48,109 bases of DNA from an uncultured Prevotellaceae bacterium. Its GTDB lineage: Bacteria > Bacteroidota > Bacteroidia > Bacteroidales > Muribaculaceae. The notes under the pieces are model-generated. The model ran no database searches. It was not told the origin of the DNA and saw only the letters and a program-made list of their open reading frames with translations. The DNA lies in the NCBI GenBank assembly GCA_947165675.1, contig CAMVBJ010000024.1, forward strand, positions 1-48,109, written 5' to 3'. This document shows, piece by piece, positions 34,253 to 43,207 of this stretch. A program made the translations under genes and the position numbers. How positions within the stretch are numbered: the stretch's first letter is position 1; each line of letters starts with the position of its first letter.

Positions 34253-36697
34253 ATGATTGATTTATTAGACAATATCGATGCCGAAATGAATGATAACGGT
34301 GCAAGAGTAGTCCCCATCATCACTGAAATACATGAGGTGGGTGACGGCACTGACATTCAGGACAACAACGCCAATGATATACCCATTTTGCCCCTGCGCA
34401 ATATGGTATTATTTCCCTCAATGACCATGCCGGTATCGGTAGGCCGTGAGAAATCGATGCGCCTCATTAAGGAGGCTGATGATAGTCATGCAGCCATCGC
34501 TGTATTCTGTCAATACGACAGTCATATCGAAGATCCGATGGAGCGTGACCTGTACCGTTTTGGTACCATCGCACATATTATAAAGGTGCTCGAATTGCCT
34601 GATGGTTCGACCAATGTCATCCTGCAAGGCCGTTCGGCATGCCAGTTAGAGCAGGTTGCCCAAGTATCCCCATACATGCGTGGAGCCATCAGACTCGTCG
34701 AAGACAAAATGCCTCTGGCTGGTGACAAGGAGTTTGAGATGTTGATGCAATCAATTGTCGAGGTGACATTGCGCATGTTGCGCAACATGGGTACCAATGG
34801 CCGCGAATTAGCTTTCGCGATGAAGAACATCGATAATCCCATGTACTTGATGAACTTCCTTGCCACCAATATTGCGTTTGACTCAGACCAAAAACAGCAC
34901 ATGCTTGAGGAAAGGGACATCAAGAAACGCGCCTATCTGTTGTTTGCATTGTTATCTCGAGAGGAACAATTGGTTGAAATCAAGGCCAATATCCAGTCGC
35001 GCACCCGCGAGGAATTGTCACAACAGCAACGTGATCACTTCTTGCAGCAACAGATACGCACCATCCAAGAGGAATTGGGAACCGATATCGATGACATCGA
35101 GGAGCTGCAGGAACGAGGCAGCAAGATGAAATGGAATGAAGATATCCAGAAGCAGTTTGAAAAAGAATTGCGCAAACTGGAACGTCTCAATCCCCAAACG
35201 CCAGACTACTCGGTTCAGTATGCCTATCTTGACAACATGCTCAACTTGCCCTGGGAAACCTATACCGAGGACTTCTTTGACCTCAAGAAGGTGGAACAGA
35301 AACTCAATGACGACCACTACGGTCTGGAGAAAGTCAAGGACCGCATTCTTGAGCACCTGTCGGTACTCAAGTTGCGAGGAGACTTGAAAGCTCCCATCCT
35401 GTGCCTTTATGGTCCTCCAGGAGTTGGAAAGACGTCATTAGGTAAATCTATAGCCGATGCCCTGCACCGCGAGTATGCTCGTATCTCATTAGGAGGACTG
35501 CATGATGAAGCCGAGATTCGTGGTCACCGCCGCACCTATATCGGAGCAATGCCAGGTCGCATTATTGCAGCTCTTGCCAAATGTGGAAGTAACAATCCTG
35601 TGATTGTTCTCGATGAAATCGATAAAGTGGGGCAAGACTTCAAAGGGGATCCGTCATCGGCCCTACTTGAGGTACTTGACCCTGAGCAAAATGGTCATTT
35701 TCATGACAATTACTTAGACGTGGACTATGATCTATCCAAGATATTGTTCATTGCGACCGCCAACAGTCTATCGACCGTGAGCCGACCGTTGCTCGACCGT
35801 ATGGAAGTCATTGAGATTAACGGCTATATTCCTGAGGAGAAGTTGGAAATCGCTAAGCGTCATCTCGTTCCCAAGGAACTGGAGGAAAATGGTTTCAAGA
35901 AGAATGAGATTAAGTTTGGCAAACAAGTCATCCTAAAGATCATCGAAGACTACACTCGTGAGTCAGGTGTCCGCCAGTTGGAGAAGAAAATAGCAACCGT
36001 TCTACGTCGCGTGGCACGTCACAAAGCCAGTGGTGACCCCTACCCCACGAGCATCAAGGCTGAGGATCTGAAGGAATACCTCGGATCACCTGACTATAGC
36101 CGTGACAAGTACGAGGGTAACGAGTTTGCAGGAGTAGTAACAGGATTGGCATGGACGGCTGTAGGCGGAGAAATCCTGTTTGTCGAGTCGTCGTTGGCGC
36201 GTGGCAAGGGCGAGAAACTCACCTTGACGGGCAACTTGGGCGATGTCATGAAAGAGTCGGCAGTCATTGCATTGCAATACCTGCGTTCTCACTGCTCGTT
36301 GTTAAATATCGATCCAGACTTGTTTGACAAGTACAATATCCACATTCATGTACCTGAGGGTGCTATTCCCAAGGACGGACCTTCGGCAGGAGTGACTATG
36401 GTAACTTCACTGGCTTCATCTTTCACACAACGCAAGGTGAAGGACCATCTTGCCATGACAGGTGAAATCACCCTGCGCGGCAAGGTATTGCCCGTTGGTG
36501 GCATCAAGGAAAAAATCCTTGCCGCTAAACGTGCCGGCATCAAGGAAATCATCCTGTGCAAAGACAACCGAAAGGATATCGAGGAAATCAACGAGATCTA
36601 TCTCAAGGGATTAACATTCCACTACGTCAACACTATTAAGGATGTTCTCGACTTGGCCCTCTTGCCAGAGAAGGTAAAAGATGCCATCGAACTCTAA
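34253..36697 (+). CDS. lon: ATP-dependent protease Lon
   Basis: Lon degrades misfolded and regulatory proteins in the cytoplasm. Starting at 34253 the protein is 814 aa. It has the LON N-terminal domain ([21 protein letters not shown]), a coiled-coil segment, an AAA+ module with Walker A GPPGVGKT (387-394) and Walker [10 protein letters not shown], and the C-terminal Ser-Lys protease with Ser711 in KDGPSAGV and Lys754 in GGIKEKI. All key residues are present. An in-frame ATG 75 bp upstream adds a Cys-rich leader that lies before the likely promoter and is rejected. It is monocistronic, with a terminator at 36702-36748. Confidence 0.96.
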   Translation: MIDLLDNIDAEMNDNGARVVPIITEIHEVGDGTDIQDNNANDIPILPLRNMVLFPSMTMPVSVGREKSMRLIKEADDSHAAIAVFCQYDSHIEDPMERDLYRFGTIAHIIKVLELPDGSTNVILQGRSACQLEQVAQVSPYMRGAIRLVEDKMPLAGDKEFEMLMQSIVEVTLRMLRNMGTNGRELAFAMKNIDNPMYLMNFLATNIAFDSDQKQHMLEERDIKKRAYLLFALLSREEQLVEIKANIQSRTREELSQQQRDHFLQQQIRTIQEELGTDIDDIEELQERGSKMKWNEDIQKQFEKELRKLERLNPQTPDYSVQYAYLDNMLNLPWETYTEDFFDLKKVEQKLNDDHYGLEKVKDRILEHLSVLKLRGDLKAPILCLYGPPGVGKTSLGKSIADALHREYARISLGGLHDEAEIRGHRRTYIGAMPGRIIAALAKCGSNNPVIVLDEIDKVGQDFKGDPSSALLEVLDPEQNGHFHDNYLDVDYDLSKILFIATANSLSTVSRPLLDRMEVIEINGYIPEEKLEIAKRHLVPKELEENGFKKNEIKFGKQVILKIIEDYTRESGVRQLEKKIATVLRRVARHKASGDPYPTSIKAEDLKEYLGSPDYSRDKYEGNEFAGVVTGLAWTAVGGEILFVESSLARGKGEKLTLTGNLGDVMKESAVIALQYLRSHCSLLNIDPDLFDKYNIHIHVPEGAIPKDGPSAGVTMVTSLASSFTQRKVKDHLAMTGEITLRGKVLPVGGIKEKILAAKRAGIKEIILCKDNRKDIEEINEIYLKGLTFHYVNTIKDVLDLALLPEKVKDAIEL

Positions 36698-36701
36698 AAG
36701 T

Positions 36702-36748
36702 AAAAGGGGCTTCAATGACTAATAAGTCATAAGCCTCTTTTCTTTTTG
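36702..36748 (+). terminator. lon terminator
   Basis: A long hairpin: AAAAGGGGCTT with AAGCCTCTTTT, and ATGACT with AGTCAT inside, followed by CTTTTT. Confidence 0.85.
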
Positions 36749-36750
36749 GC

Positions 36751-36793
36751 GATGATTTAGAAGTTGGCACTAACCCTGCGGGGCTAACGCGAA
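36751..36793. repeat. Partial copy of the 128-bp repeat family, inverted
   Basis: GATGATTTAGAAGTTGGC, then CTAACCCTGCGGGGCTAA and GCGAA, match the right-hand end of copies A and B read in reverse. The copy is truncated at about 43 bp. It lies between the convergent lon and mtnN genes. Confidence 0.6.
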
Positions 36794-36830
36794 CCTTTAG
36801 CTTGATAATTGAAATCCCCTCTAATACTTA

Positions 36831-37508
36831 TTACAGGTGATTAATGATATCCCGAACTAACGCGAATGTCTCTCGTGGAGCATCAGTCCAAAAGTCGAGA
36901 TACTGGCGAGTATTATCATGGCTGGCACCAGGAGAGTCACTGATGACGCGCAGGGCCAGGAACGGCACCTTGTTCAAGTAGCAAACCTGAGCAATAGCCC
37001 CTGACTCCATGTCCACTGCGAGAGCCTCAGGAAAATTGCCTTTGATGCGTTTCAGGTCATCCATTTTGTCAATGAACTGGTCGCCTGAACAGATAACACC
37101 ACGGTGAATGTCTCCACGCTCGGGGATAAGATCAAGCAAACGCTTAGAGCCTTCAAAATATAAAGGTAATCCCTGCACTTGGCCTAACTCGCTCTCTGGA
37201 CCACACCACACGTCATGATAGGCGACGCGGGCACCGGCTACCACGTCCATCACGTTGACTGACAGGTCGGCACCTCCTGCTACACCACTGTTAATGACAT
37301 AATCGGGCAAAAAAGAATTGATGAGGGTTAAAGTGCCCATCGCAGCATTGACCTTACCGATGCCACATTGCATAGCAATCACATCATGAGGTCCCATCTT
37401 ACCACGGTGAAATTCACAACCGCCCATACGGCTTTCCTCGCTGTCCTGAAGCAATGGCAGGAGTAGTTCTAACTCCTTATGCATCGCTACAATAATTCCA
37501 ATCTTCAT
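36831..37508 (-). CDS. mtnN: MTA/SAH nucleosidase
   Basis: A 225-aa nucleoside phosphorylase-fold protein. It matches 5'-methylthioadenosine/S-adenosylhomocysteine nucleosidases, which release adenine and so clear by-products of polyamine synthesis and methylation. Glu12 (AMHKELELL), the VINSGVAGG loop (71-79), VDMESGA with Glu168, and ISDSPG with catalytic Asp191 are all in place. Length is normal. It diverges from the nitroreductase-like gene. A TAAATTTG -7 element (minus strand, 37544-37551) lies about 35 bp upstream. A related purine nucleosidase activity cannot be excluded. Confidence 0.9.
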   Translation of the reverse strand: MKIGIIVAMHKELELLLPLLQDSEESRMGGCEFHRGKMGPHDVIAMQCGIGKVNAAMGTLTLINSFLPDYVINSGVAGGADLSVNVMDVVAGARVAYHDVWCGPESELGQVQGLPLYFEGSKRLLDLIPERGDIHRGVICSGDQFIDKMDDLKRIKGNFPEALAVDMESGAIAQVCYLNKVPFLALRVISDSPGASHDNTRQYLDFWTDAPRETFALVRDIINHL

Positions 37509-37543
37509 GAGAAATATAGACTAAATTTGACTTTATCTGACTG

Positions 37544-37581
37544 CAAATTTAGCTATAATTTCCGAATTATGTCTATATTTG
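37544..37581. promoter_or_regulatory. Divergent -7 elements between mtnN and nitroreductase genes
   Basis: The minus strand carries TAAATTTG (37544-37551) for mtnN. The plus strand carries TATATTTG (37574-37581) for the nitroreductase-like gene. Both match TAnnTTTG; neither has a clear -33 TTG. Confidence 0.5.
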
Positions 37582-37621
37582 CATCGGTATAATATCCACA
37601 GATTATCAATCAAAACATCGA

Positions 37622-38308
37622 ATGAACATTACTGCATTACAACAAGCAATGGTGGATCGTCACTCGGTACGAAAATATCAAGTGAGACCCATCGAGAAGG
37701 AAAAGGTTGAACAGTTACAAGCCCTTATCAATGAGTGCAACCAGGCTGGCAACCTGCACATCCAACTCGTTCTCAACGAGCCCAAGGCTTTCAGTACTGG
37801 ATTGTTCAGTTATGGCAAGTTTACAGGGGTAACAAATTATATCGCTATGATCTGCAACAAGGGAGACGACACCACACTGGGTTACTATGGTGAGAAAATT
37901 GTTCTTACTGCTCAAGCCATGGGACTCAACACTTGTTGGGTAGCATTGACGTTCAGTAAGCAGAAAGACCAGTATGAGATATTACCTGGAGAAAAACTCA
38001 TCTGTGTCATTGCACTTGGCTATGGTCTAAATCAAGGTGTTGCACACCCTCAGAAGAAAGGTATCGAGCACTACTGCAAGACCCCTGGAGAAATGCCCGA
38101 GTGGTTCCGCCGAGGCATGGAAGCTGTTCTGCTCGCCCCTACTGCCATCAATCAGCAGAAGTTTGAGTTTCAGCTCATCGATAGCAACCACGTCAGGGCC
38201 ATCACTCGTCCGACCATACTCAATCCCTATCCTAAAATAGATCTGGGTATCGCCAAGTTTCACTTTGAACTGGGAGCAGGGAGCGATAACTTCACTTGGG
38301 CAGACTGA
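37622..38308 (+). CDS. Nitroreductase-family protein (cytoplasmic)
   Basis: A 228-aa protein without a signal peptide. The start QQAMVDRHSVRKYQVRPIEKEKVEQL and the later IVLTAQAMGLNTCWVAL are nitroreductase-fold hallmarks. The C-terminal half (MPEWFRRGMEAVLLAPTAINQQKFEFQLI) repeats the substrate- and flavin-loop motif. This arrangement fits the group labelled putative TM-nitroreductase. It likely binds FMN and reduces an unknown electrophile or quinone. It differs from the lipoprotein nitroreductase at 1850 in length and location. The DUF1893 gene follows 29 bp downstream. Confidence 0.85.
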   Translation: MNITALQQAMVDRHSVRKYQVRPIEKEKVEQLQALINECNQAGNLHIQLVLNEPKAFSTGLFSYGKFTGVTNYIAMICNKGDDTTLGYYGEKIVLTAQAMGLNTCWVALTFSKQKDQYEILPGEKLICVIALGYGLNQGVAHPQKKGIEHYCKTPGEMPEWFRRGMEAVLLAPTAINQQKFEFQLIDSNHVRAITRPTILNPYPKIDLGIAKFHFELGAGSDNFTWAD

Positions 38309-38337
38309 CATCAAGCATCATTTTGGGAAAGATTAGT

Positions 38338-38751
38338 ATGGAAGATCTGATAAGAATATTGCATGATGAGGGACTAACCCTGGTCGTCAAGAGCGAGGAT
38401 GGTAGGTTGCATCGTTTCAATCACCGCGGTGTAAAAGACTTGTTAGAACTTGTAACTCATCATTCAGATGTACTGAAGAATGCAATGATTGCCGATAAGG
38501 CCGTTGGGAAAGCAGCTGCCGCATGTATGGTTGTGGGTGGAGCCTTACATGTCCATGCCGACGTAATGAGCGAGCCCGCCCTTGCCATGCTGACGAGGCA
38601 CGGTGTTTTGAGCCAATACGGTCAACTGGTTGACCACATCATTAATCGCAGTGGTGATGACTGGTGCCCGATGGAGCGCTTGAGTCATGACATCGATAAT
38701 CCAAGAGACATCATACTGAAAATCAGTGATTTTTTTAAATCCATTAACTAA
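38338..38751 (+). CDS. DUF1893 protein
   Basis: A 137-aa soluble protein matching DUF1893: LHDEGLTLVVKSEDGRLHRFNHRGVKDLLEL followed by DKAVGKAAAACMVVGGALHVHADVMSEPALAMLTRHGV. The family has a cytidine-deaminase-like fold and no settled function. The start at 38338 (MEDLIRIL) is chosen because the longer frame to 38296 overlaps the upstream gene and adds an unconserved leader. It is probably co-transcribed with the nitroreductase gene. A terminator hairpin follows directly. Confidence 0.85.
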   Translation: MEDLIRILHDEGLTLVVKSEDGRLHRFNHRGVKDLLELVTHHSDVLKNAMIADKAVGKAAAACMVVGGALHVHADVMSEPALAMLTRHGVLSQYGQLVDHIINRSGDDWCPMERLSHDIDNPRDIILKISDFFKSIN

Positions 38752-38787
38752 AACGCCGAGCCTCAACGGTTCGACGTTTTCATTTTT
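38750..38787 (+). terminator. Terminator after the DUF1893 gene
   Basis: AAAACG...CGTTTT with inner CGA/TCG and CC/GG pairs around TCAAC, followed by CATTTTT. The stem starts at the stop codon. Confidence 0.65.
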
Positions 38788-38864
38788 AAACATCACTAAT
38801 TGTAACTGTATTGTGTCTAATGGCTGAATTAAAGTTTCACGTTTACTACTATTATAGACACATG

Positions 38865-38898
38865 AAAACTCCATTTTGCAACAACAAAACGGAGTTTT
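38865..38898. terminator. Second hairpin, probably bidirectional
   Basis: AAAACTCC-A-TTTTG (38865-38878) pairs with CAAAA-C-GGAGTTTT (38885-38898) around CAACAA. The A-rich and T-rich arms make it a possible terminator on both strands. No gene is seen between here and 39058. Confidence 0.6.
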
Positions 38899-39058
38899 AA
38901 CAAAACTTTAACAGTCCGTACCTATTGGTATCTTCAGTACTTTAACCTCACGCAAAGCCGCAAAGTCTTTTTACAGACAACTGTCAGTTTTTTGCCTACA
39001 ATTAACAGAATTGGCATCCGCTAACATTTGCATGAGACTCGATGAGCTAACAATTATA

Positions 39059-39429
39059 CTTATTGATTACCAGAGCAACCGCACCAAAATTAACATAATT
39101 TGATGTAGAACACCCGGAGGGTGACCTCTGAGTAACCCCTGGTAAGGCAATCCACTGAACAATAGCGCAGTGGGGTGCCTCACCAGGGGAAAACGCTCCA
39201 TCAACCCAAGTCGCCGGAGGCGGCCCCATGTGCTAAAAGCCGAAATGGGGTCGCCTCCAGCGACAAGCTATTCCTCACCATCACCCCCAGTGAATCAGAC
39301 TCCCTCGTTAACACTCGGCAGCCTGATTTACTGGGGGTTACTCAGATAGCCGCCCTTCGGGCGGCTAATACTCATTTTGTCAGCTAATGAGCAAATGTTA
39401 ATTTTGGCGCGGTTGCCCTTATTGATTAC
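39059..39429. mobile_element. 347-bp multi-hairpin MITE-like element with 12-bp target duplication
   Basis: The 12-mer CTTATTGATTAC occurs at 39059-39070 and again at 39418-39429, where it covers the prfA stop codon. Between the copies lies a 347-bp element (39071-39417) whose ends are 22-bp inverted repeats matching at 21 positions (39075-39096 and 39395-39416). Inside are hairpins at 39136-39189, 39210-39264 (18 of 20 paired), 39284-39337 (14 of 15) and 39347-39367 (9-bp perfect stem), plus CACCCGGAGGGTG near 39110. No believable protein is encoded. It reads as a non-autonomous insertion placed at the 3' end of prfA. Confidence 0.8.
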
Positions 39430-40535
39430 AACTCGGCTTCTTTGAGTTTTTCGGCATTCTCGGCTACGATGAGGTGGTCTATGCAATCTTGAATATCACC
39501 ATCCATGAACGCTGGCAGATTGTAGATAGTATATCCGATTCTGTGATCGGTAATGCGCCCTTGAGGATAGTTATAAGTTCTAATCTTGGCAGACCTGTCA
39601 CCTGTCGAAACAAGGGTCTTGCGACGCGAGGCAATATCATCCATGTACTTCTGGTGCTCGTGATCGTAAATGAATGTGCGTAATCGAGCCAGCGCACGCT
39701 CCTTGTTTTTAGGCTGGTCGCGGGTCTCGGTACACTCAATGAGAATTTCCTGCTGCTCACCCGTGTTGGGGTTAGTCCACATGTATCTCAACCTTACGCC
39801 GCTGTTCACCTTGTTCACGTTCTGGCCACCAGCGCCACCGCTACGGAAGGTATCCCACTTGATTTCACCTTCGTTGATATGCACATCAAAGGGTTCTGCC
39901 TCGGGCAGTACAGCCACACTCGCAGCGCTGGTGTGGACTCGGCCCTGGGTCTCGGTGACAGGGACGCGTTGCACACGATGAACACCAGACTCATACTTCA
40001 ATGTGCCATACACATTGTCACCCGTAATACTGAACACGACCTCCTTGAAACCTCCCACGGCACCTTCACTGCAACTGGACATTTGCACGTTCCAACCCTT
40101 GGTCTCACAGTAGCGGGTGTACATGCGAGCCAGGTCGCCGGCAAAGAGGGCAGCCTCGTCACCGCCAGTTCCCCCTCTGATCTCAAGCACCACGTTCTTG
40201 CTGTCCTCGGGGTCTTCGGGAATGAGCAGGAGTTTGATTTCTTCTTCGAGTTTAGGTACTTCAGTCTGGTTAGCTTCAATTTCCTCACGAGCCATTGTCC
40301 TCAAGTCTTCATCATTTTCAGTTTCCAGCACTGCCTTGGCCTGCTCGATATCTTCAAGCAACTTGCGGTAGCGATGGGTCGCATTAAGCAACGTTTCCAA
40401 ACTCTTATACTCCTTAGTGAGCTTGACATATCTTCGCTGGTCGGCAATGACATTGGGATCGGTAATGAGTGTACCGATTTCCTCAAATCTCGCATCCAGT
40501 CCGTCCAGTCGTTCAAGTAATGGTGATTGTGCCAT
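39426..40535 (-). CDS. prfA: Peptide chain release factor 1
   Basis: RF1 reads UAA and UAG stop codons and releases the finished peptide. The 369-aa protein has the PVT codon-recognition tripeptide (residues 192-194), which marks RF1 rather than RF2, and the catalytic GGQ (236-238) in RSGGAGGQNVNK. The N-terminal helical domain and C-terminal basic region (TYNYPQGRITDHRIGYTIYNLPAFMDGDI) are normal. Its stop codon lies inside the 12-bp repeat flanking the mobile element, so the insertion left the coding region intact but replaced its 3' untranslated region. Confidence 0.97.
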   Translation of the reverse strand: MAQSPLLERLDGLDARFEEIGTLITDPNVIADQRRYVKLTKEYKSLETLLNATHRYRKLLEDIEQAKAVLETENDEDLRTMAREEIEANQTEVPKLEEEIKLLLIPEDPEDSKNVVLEIRGGTGGDEAALFAGDLARMYTRYCETKGWNVQMSSCSEGAVGGFKEVVFSITGDNVYGTLKYESGVHRVQRVPVTETQGRVHTSAASVAVLPEAEPFDVHINEGEIKWDTFRSGGAGGQNVNKVNSGVRLRYMWTNPNTGEQQEILIECTETRDQPKNKERALARLRTFIYDHEHQKYMDDIASRRKTLVSTGDRSAKIRTYNYPQGRITDHRIGYTIYNLPAFMDGDIQDCIDHLIVAENAEKLKEAEL

Positions 40536-40561
40536 AAATCGTAAGTTCTTATTTTTGGGTG

Positions 40562-40621
40562 CAAAGGTAGTGAAAAGGTTTAGCTTTTAGATGAAAGGCA
40601 TTAGGTTTTTTATTACTTTTG
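40562..40621. promoter_or_regulatory. Divergent -7 elements of prfA and the sulfatase gene
   Basis: Minus strand: TACCTTTG (40562-40569), about 27 nt before prfA. Plus strand: TACTTTTG (40614-40621), only four bases before the sulfatase ATG at 40626. Confidence 0.55.
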
Positions 40622-40625
40622 TAGC

Positions 40626-42590
40626 ATGAAACATCAACTATCCATAATCGGTGGACTCATTTGGGACTTATTGGTAGTCTATTGTTCTTATACATTGTGC
40701 CGAGCTGTCTTTCTTGCGCTTAACTGGTCATTGTATGCAGGGACATTAACGTTTACCCATAGCATGGAACTGTTTGGCGCTGGTCTTTTATTTGACACGC
40801 CCGCTATACTTTATACCAATTCCCTTATACTGCTCATGTTCCTGATTCCCCTTCACTTGAAGGATAGCCCCATCTACTATCGTGTGGCTCGATGGATATA
40901 TGTAATCGTCAACAGCATCGCTGTGTATATGAACTTGATGGACTGTGTGTATTTTCCCTTCACGGGAAAGCGCACAACAGCATCTGTTTTTGCCGAATTC
41001 AGTAACGAGGGAACAGGTGAGATGATGAAAATCTTTGGAGGGCAATTCCTCAGCCATTGGTATTTAGTGCTGCTGGCAGCCTTAATAACCATAGCATTCT
41101 GGAAACTATTTCGCCCCTTTCCTGATAGAGTCAAGAAGCCTGAAAGACTCCCTCGATACTATCTCTTAAGCATACTGGCACTTGTGTTGGCTATCCCCTT
41201 GTGTATCGGTGCTATCCGTGGGGGCTTTACTAAGGCCACCCGCCCCATCACCATCAGCAACGCCAACCAGTATGTCAACCGCCCAGCCGAGACCGGCATC
41301 GTGCTTAATACGCCTTTTTCCATCTTCCGCACCTTGAAAAAGACGCCCTTTATCGTGCCAAACTACATGAGCGACAAGGAGGCATCCGCCCTCTATACCC
41401 CTCTTCACCAGCCCAATGACAGCTCAGCCTTCACGCCCCGCAACGTAGTCGTGCTCATTCTGGAGAGTTACAGCAAGCAACACATCGGGTTCTACAACAA
41501 GACCTTGCGCGGGGGGACTTACAAGGGGTTCACACCCTTTCTGGACTCTCTTATCACAACGAGTGCGATGACCTATAAGTACTCCTATGCCAACGGACGT
41601 AAGAGTATCGAGGGAATGCCATCAGTACTGTCATCACTGCCCAATTACGTTGAGCCGTTGTTCCTGACACCTGCATCGCTCAATGCCATGTCAGGTCTGG
41701 CCCGAGAGTTAGGAGAGAACAAGGGTTATACTACAGCATTTTTCCATGGAGCCCAAAATGGTTCGATGGGCTTTCAGGCTTTTGCCCGCGCTACGGGTTT
41801 CCAGCATTATTATGGACGCACCGAGTATAATGCCGACCCTGACTTCAATGGAGATAAGGACTTTGATGGCACATGGGCCATCTGGGACGAAGAGTTTTTC
41901 CAATTCTTTGCAGAGCAGATGACCCGGATGAAAGAGCCGTTCATGACAGCATTGTTCAGCGCATCGAGCCACGACCCGTTTGTCGTTCCAGAGAAGTACA
42001 AGGGTCGTTTTCCCCAGGGCGAGCGTCCACTGCAACAATGCATCGCCTATACTGACTATGCCCTGAAACGCTTCTTCGAGACCGCCAGTCGCCAAGCGTG
42101 GTTCAAGAACACTCTGTTTGTAATCACAGCCGACCATGTGAGCCAACAGATTGACCCGTTCTACTGCACCTCTCTTGGCAACTATTGTGTACCCATTATC
42201 CTCTATGCCCCTGGTGACCCAGCGCTGCGCGGCTATGACGAGGAACAAATCGTGGAACAAATCGACATCATGCCCACGGTACTCAGCTATCTGCACTATG
42301 ACAAACCATATATTGCCTTTGGCCGAAACATGTTAGGTAAGGAGAATGGTTTTGCACTTCACTGGGTGCCTGAAAGCAGTAGCTACGAATACGTGTGGGG
42401 GGATTATGTCCTGCAATTTGATGGTAACCAAGTCACGTCGGCCTTTGCTTTCCGCACCGACTCGACTTTCTCTCATGATGTTCTCAACTCCATGCCACAA
42501 GCCACTCTTGACCTGATGCAACGCCACATGAAGTCCATTATCCAGCAGTACATGCAACGCATGACTACAGACAACCTCATCGTCAAGTGA
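40626..42590 (+). CDS. LTA-synthase-type sulfatase (phosphoglycerol transferase-like)
   Basis: A 654-aa membrane enzyme. Five hydrophobic helices in the first 225 residues are followed by an extracytoplasmic alkaline-phosphatase/sulfatase-fold domain of the LtaS/MdoB kind: VVVLILESYSKQH with metal-ligand Glu280, NGRKSIEGMPS with the nucleophile position at Ser327, and TADHVSQ with Asp503 and His504. Such enzymes move phosphoglycerol or phosphoethanolamine onto glycans or lipids. Lipoteichoic acid is not expected in a Gram-negative cell, so envelope glycan or lipid A decoration is more likely, by inference. Its -7 element is 4 nt from the ATG. It is followed by the ECF S-component gene. Confidence 0.88.
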   Translation: MKHQLSIIGGLIWDLLVVYCSYTLCRAVFLALNWSLYAGTLTFTHSMELFGAGLLFDTPAILYTNSLILLMFLIPLHLKDSPIYYRVARWIYVIVNSIAVYMNLMDCVYFPFTGKRTTASVFAEFSNEGTGEMMKIFGGQFLSHWYLVLLAALITIAFWKLFRPFPDRVKKPERLPRYYLLSILALVLAIPLCIGAIRGGFTKATRPITISNANQYVNRPAETGIVLNTPFSIFRTLKKTPFIVPNYMSDKEASALYTPLHQPNDSSAFTPRNVVVLILESYSKQHIGFYNKTLRGGTYKGFTPFLDSLITTSAMTYKYSYANGRKSIEGMPSVLSSLPNYVEPLFLTPASLNAMSGLARELGENKGYTTAFFHGAQNGSMGFQAFARATGFQHYYGRTEYNADPDFNGDKDFDGTWAIWDEEFFQFFAEQMTRMKEPFMTALFSASSHDPFVVPEKYKGRFPQGERPLQQCIAYTDYALKRFFETASRQAWFKNTLFVITADHVSQQIDPFYCTSLGNYCVPIILYAPGDPALRGYDEEQIVEQIDIMPTVLSYLHYDKPYIAFGRNMLGKENGFALHWVPESSSYEYVWGDYVLQFDGNQVTSAFAFRTDSTFSHDVLNSMPQATLDLMQRHMKSIIQQYMQRMTTDNLIVK

Positions 42591-42644
42591 ATCAATTTTT
42601 TATAGAAAAATATCAATCGATGATGTAAAATAGAATACTTTTCT

Positions 42645-42652
42645 TATCTTTG
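42645..42652 (+). promoter_or_regulatory. Putative -7 element of the ECF S-component gene
   Basis: TATCTTTG, 28 nt before the start. The A-rich leader between them has no Shine-Dalgarno match, which is common in Bacteroidetes. Confidence 0.55.
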
Positions 42653-42680
42653 CATTCAAACAAAAAAATATCAATAAAAA

Positions 42681-43199
42681 ATGGAAAGTAACGCTACTGC
42701 AATTAGACTTTATTCATTGGGATGGCGCGAGATGCGCACCTGGCTGTTTGCCACATTGTTCATTGCCGGTAACATCGTGCTGCCGCAACTGTGCCACCTG
42801 ATTCCACAGGGTGGCCTGATGCTGCTGCCCATCTACTTCTTCACGCTCATCGCCGCCTACAAGTACGGTCTGCGCGTGGGTCTGTTGACCGCCGTATTGT
42901 CACCGCTGGTCAACTCGGTGATGTTCGGCATGCCTGCCGCTGCTGCCCTGCCCATCATCACCATCAAGGGCGTGCTGCTGGCTGGTGCTGCCTCATGGAT
43001 GGCAAGCCGCAGCAAGGGCGCCTCGCTGCTGGCGATGATCGGTGTCGTGCTGGGCTATCAGCTCGTGGGTGGCATCATCGAGTGGGTCATGACGAGCAGT
43101 CTTGCCAGAGCATTACAGGACTGGAAACTGGGTTGGCCGGGCATGGCAATACAGGCCATCGGTGGCTGGCTGGTGCTCAACCACCTGCTGCGCAAGTGA
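42681..43199 (+). CDS. ECF transporter S-component
   Basis: A 172-aa integral membrane protein with about five or six helices. The pattern LPIYFFTLIAAYKYGLRVGLLTAVLSPLVNSVMFGMPAAAALPIITIKGVLLAGAASWMA is typical of the substrate-binding S subunit of energy-coupling-factor vitamin importers. The shared ATPase and EcfT genes are not nearby, as in group II systems. The ligand cannot be read from sequence. The codons look more G/C-rich than in the neighbouring genes, though I did not compute this. It converges on the DUF3667 gene with only 8 bp between stops. Confidence 0.8.
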   Translation: MESNATAIRLYSLGWREMRTWLFATLFIAGNIVLPQLCHLIPQGGLMLLPIYFFTLIAAYKYGLRVGLLTAVLSPLVNSVMFGMPAAAALPIITIKGVLLAGAASWMASRSKGASLLAMIGVVLGYQLVGGIIEWVMTSSLARALQDWKLGWPGMAIQAIGGWLVLNHLLRK

Positions 43200-43207
43200 T
43201 CAGTACT

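Noticed and set aside
39136-39367. CRISPR array
   Set aside because: The hairpins differ from each other in sequence and length, there are no regular direct repeats with spacers, and no cas gene is near.
39047-39387. Short frames on both strands in the prfA downstream region (60 and 70 aa)
   Set aside because: Both run through paired hairpin arms of the mobile element. Their reading is explained by the repeat structure.
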